Made by a program: the position numbers and the translations under genes | In this document: positions 62,535 to 64,000 of the stretch, piece by piece | How the letters are laid out: each line of letters opens with the position of its first letter | Position numbering within the stretch: the first letter of the stretch is position 1 | DNA from: an uncultured Bacteroidales bacterium | GTDB taxonomy: Bacteria > Bacteroidota > Bacteroidia > Bacteroidales > FEN-979 | Direction: 5' to 3' | Length of the DNA stretch: 64,000 nucleotides | Assembly: GCA_903837605.1 (NCBI GenBank) | Contig: CAILVF010000047.1 | Span: 1 to 64,000, forward strand | The notes under the pieces: model-generated | Database searches by the model: none | What the model was told of the DNA's origin: nothing | What the model saw: only the letters and a program-made list of their open reading frames with translations

Positions 62535-64000
62535 TGAAGGTATCTCCTCCGTTATTTCAGTTACTGGTCTCCCACCAGTGGAAGGAGACAGTACGGTCCT
62601 CCTACTGGGAGAAAGGCTTGCTGATCAGGATTCTCCTGGCAATCATGTTTTTGTATGTTGCTATCAACCTGGTCATACTGGGGGTTTTTATGGGGCGCAT
62701 CATTGGATCGGCCTTCCCCGATGATGACCCTGCCTGGGGGTTTTCTCTGGTTTTGTTTTATTATTTTATTGCGGATATTATTCTTCGTTTTTTCCTGCAA
62801 CCGGTTCCGGCTCTTTCCATTTCGCCATACATGCACCTCCCGGTGAGGAGATCATCCCTGTTTAATTTCTTGCTCGTCAAATCGGCCCTGAGCCTGTTCA
62901 ATTTCATCCCCCTTCTGATACTGCTCCCGTTTGTATTTAAAACGATGCTGCCCCATTCGGCATGGCTTTACACCGCATCCTGGCTTGCAGCTATAATCCT
63001 GTTTGTGTTTGCGAATAATTACCTGGCTTTCCTGCTAAAGAAGGCCTTCCTCCTTAAACCGTTTATTTCATTTATTCTCCTGGCTGCCGCCGGGTTGCTT
63101 ATCCTGGCTGATGTAAGGTCGGCATATTCCATTTCAGGGTTGTTTGCAACCTCCATGCTCGGTATCGCCGGCCATCCCTTCCTGCTCGCCATACCACTTC
63201 TGGCAGTCATCATCGCATATTCGGCCGCCTGGTATTTTCTCAATGTTAACCGCTATATTGAGGCGGATACGAAAAAGGAGAGGATGCTGTTCTCGGGAAA
63301 AGGAAGCGGGGTGTTCGATGCATTCGGGATCACAGGACGGCTGGCCCTGATGGAGATCAAACTGACCCTGCGGAACAACAGGCCCCGTACCTACCTGATT
63401 ATGGGTGTTTTTTTCCTGCTATACGGAATGATGATATACCCGCCTCATGCACATCCGCCGGGAATGGGGATGTTTATTTTCGTGGGATTATTGATAACAG
63501 GAATCTTAATGATACAGCACGGTCAGCTGATCATGGCCTGGGAAAGTTGCAGCTTCGACAAGATCTGCACTTGCGGACTGAAAATGCATGATTACTTCAG
63601 GGGGAAATACTGGTTCTTCTTCATGGTCAACAGCCTTTCCTTCCTGATCACCCTGCCTTATTGCTATTACGGGTATAAGATCGCTCTCATTAACCTTGCG
63701 GCATTTCTGTATAATTCGGGCATTAACAGTTTTATTATATTGTTTCTGGGGACTTACAATACCCGGAGGATCGACCTGGGCAAGGGGGCTTTCTTCAATT
63801 ATGAAGGCGCAAATTTCATACATTTTTTACTGGCCATCCCTCTCCTCGGCCTTCCGGTATTGATCTGGCTGCCTTTTTCGTTCATGGGAAACCCCGATAT
63901 GGGGATCATGGCCATGGGGCTGATGGGTATTGCCGGAATGATCTTTTCGGAATTTTTCATCCGCCAGATCGTAAGGCAGTTCAACACCCGGAAATATAAA
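62534..64000 (+). CDS. DUF5687-like multi-span membrane protein (runs off the right edge)
   Basis: The frame opens at ATG 62534, one base overlapping the previous stop, and continues for 489 codons to the window end with no stop; proteins of this type are about 490-500 residues, so little is missing. It has about ten to twelve hydrophobic spans, beginning LLVSHQWKETVRSSYWEKG and containing LMEIKLTLRNNRPRTYLI and FDKICTCGLKMHDYFRGKY. These features match DUF5687, an ABC-exporter permease-like family as I recall. A matching ATPase gene would be expected just beyond the window. Confidence 0.78.
   Translation, partial: MKVSPPLFQLLVSHQWKETVRSSYWEKGLLIRILLAIMFLYVAINLVILGVFMGRIIGSAFPDDDPAWGFSLVLFYYFIADIILRFFLQPVPALSISPYMHLPVRRSSLFNFLLVKSALSLFNFIPLLILLPFVFKTMLPHSAWLYTASWLAAIILFVFANNYLAFLLKKAFLLKPFISFILLAAAGLLILADVRSAYSISGLFATSMLGIAGHPFLLAIPLLAVIIAYSAAWYFLNVNRYIEADTKKERMLFSGKGSGVFDAFGITGRLALMEIKLTLRNNRPRTYLIMGVFFLLYGMMIYPPHAHPPGMGMFIFVGLLITGILMIQHGQLIMAWESCSFDKICTCGLKMHDYFRGKYWFFFMVNSLSFLITLPYCYYGYKIALINLAAFLYNSGINSFIILFLGTYNTRRIDLGKGAFFNYEGANFIHFLLAIPLLGLPVLIWLPFSFMGNPDMGIMAMGLMGIAGMIFSEFFIRQIVRQFNTRKYK

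Overview
The window looks like a chromosomal segment of a Bacteroidota species, probably Bacteroidales/Marinilabiliales-like. The evidence is the many exported proteins with a C-terminal type IX secretion (T9SS) sorting domain, a TonB-dependent receptor followed by a DUF4249 lipoprotein, CarboxypepD_reg/STN proteins with an ECF sigma/FecR pair, membrane-anchored AraC regulators, and -7 promoter boxes of the Bacteroidota type TAnnTTTG with no obvious Shine-Dalgarno sites. No rRNA, tRNA, CRISPR array or complete insertion sequence was recognised. No stretch longer than 300 bases lacks a gene or pseudogene; the larger gaps (1069-1345, 10113-10375, 17290-17516, 19994-20220, 27107-27350, 59669-59925) hold promoter signals or nothing I can name.

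Region 1 (1-7.6 kb) is A+T-rich and accessory. It encodes a short FtsZ/tubulin-like GTPase with a twin-arginine N-terminus, an acidic 84-residue partner, a WYL regulator overlapping a DEDDh exonuclease, an AAA+ ATPase with an unknown 203-residue partner, a zinc-ribbon membrane protein, a DnaA-like AAA+ protein without the DNA-binding domain, a protein with three CCCH zinc-finger repeats, and divergent small genes. Four promoters here share one architecture: a 15-bp inverted repeat ([CT]GACA-N5-TG[TGA]CG) exactly 11 bases before a TAnnTTT[GA] box. This ties four transcription units on both strands into one regulon, and the WYL protein is the obvious candidate regulator. I regard this as the best candidate for an undescribed system, possibly anti-mobile-element defence. 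Region 2 (7.65-10.1 kb) is a graveyard: a 5'-truncated type I restriction hsdR fragment with an in-frame stop, and a deleted, frameshifted DUF1016/YhcG-type nuclease.

Region 3 (10.3-31.7 kb) is mainly ordinary chromosome: two T9SS cargo proteins, a PLP-dependent decarboxylase, a lipase-like lipoprotein, a SET-domain protein, a fused class V aminotransferase, an AraC regulator with a PD40/T9SS cargo protein, a Cache lipoprotein next to an NCS2 purine/pyrimidine permease, a GNAT enzyme, a C1 peptidase, and an ECF sigma/FecR unit whose STN domain sits on a protein that is not a receptor.

Region 4 (31.7-59.4 kb) is an expanded exported-protein locus: two more AraC membrane regulators, four more members of a PD40 family marked by a YxGQTPPG motif just after the signal peptide, two esterase-TPR paralogues, a DUF4932-like metalloprotease, a TonB receptor/DUF4249 pair, an oxidoreductase, an amidohydrolase, two S41 peptidases, a 47-residue exported peptide, a TIKI/TraB-like protein, an internally deleted beta-lactamase-fold protein and a C45/C59-like Ntn hydrolase. 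A second shared promoter motif lies before at least four of these genes. Region 5 (59.4-64 kb) has a small hypothetical protein, a TPR sensor histidine kinase, a small anchored protein and a DUF5687-like membrane protein that runs off the window.
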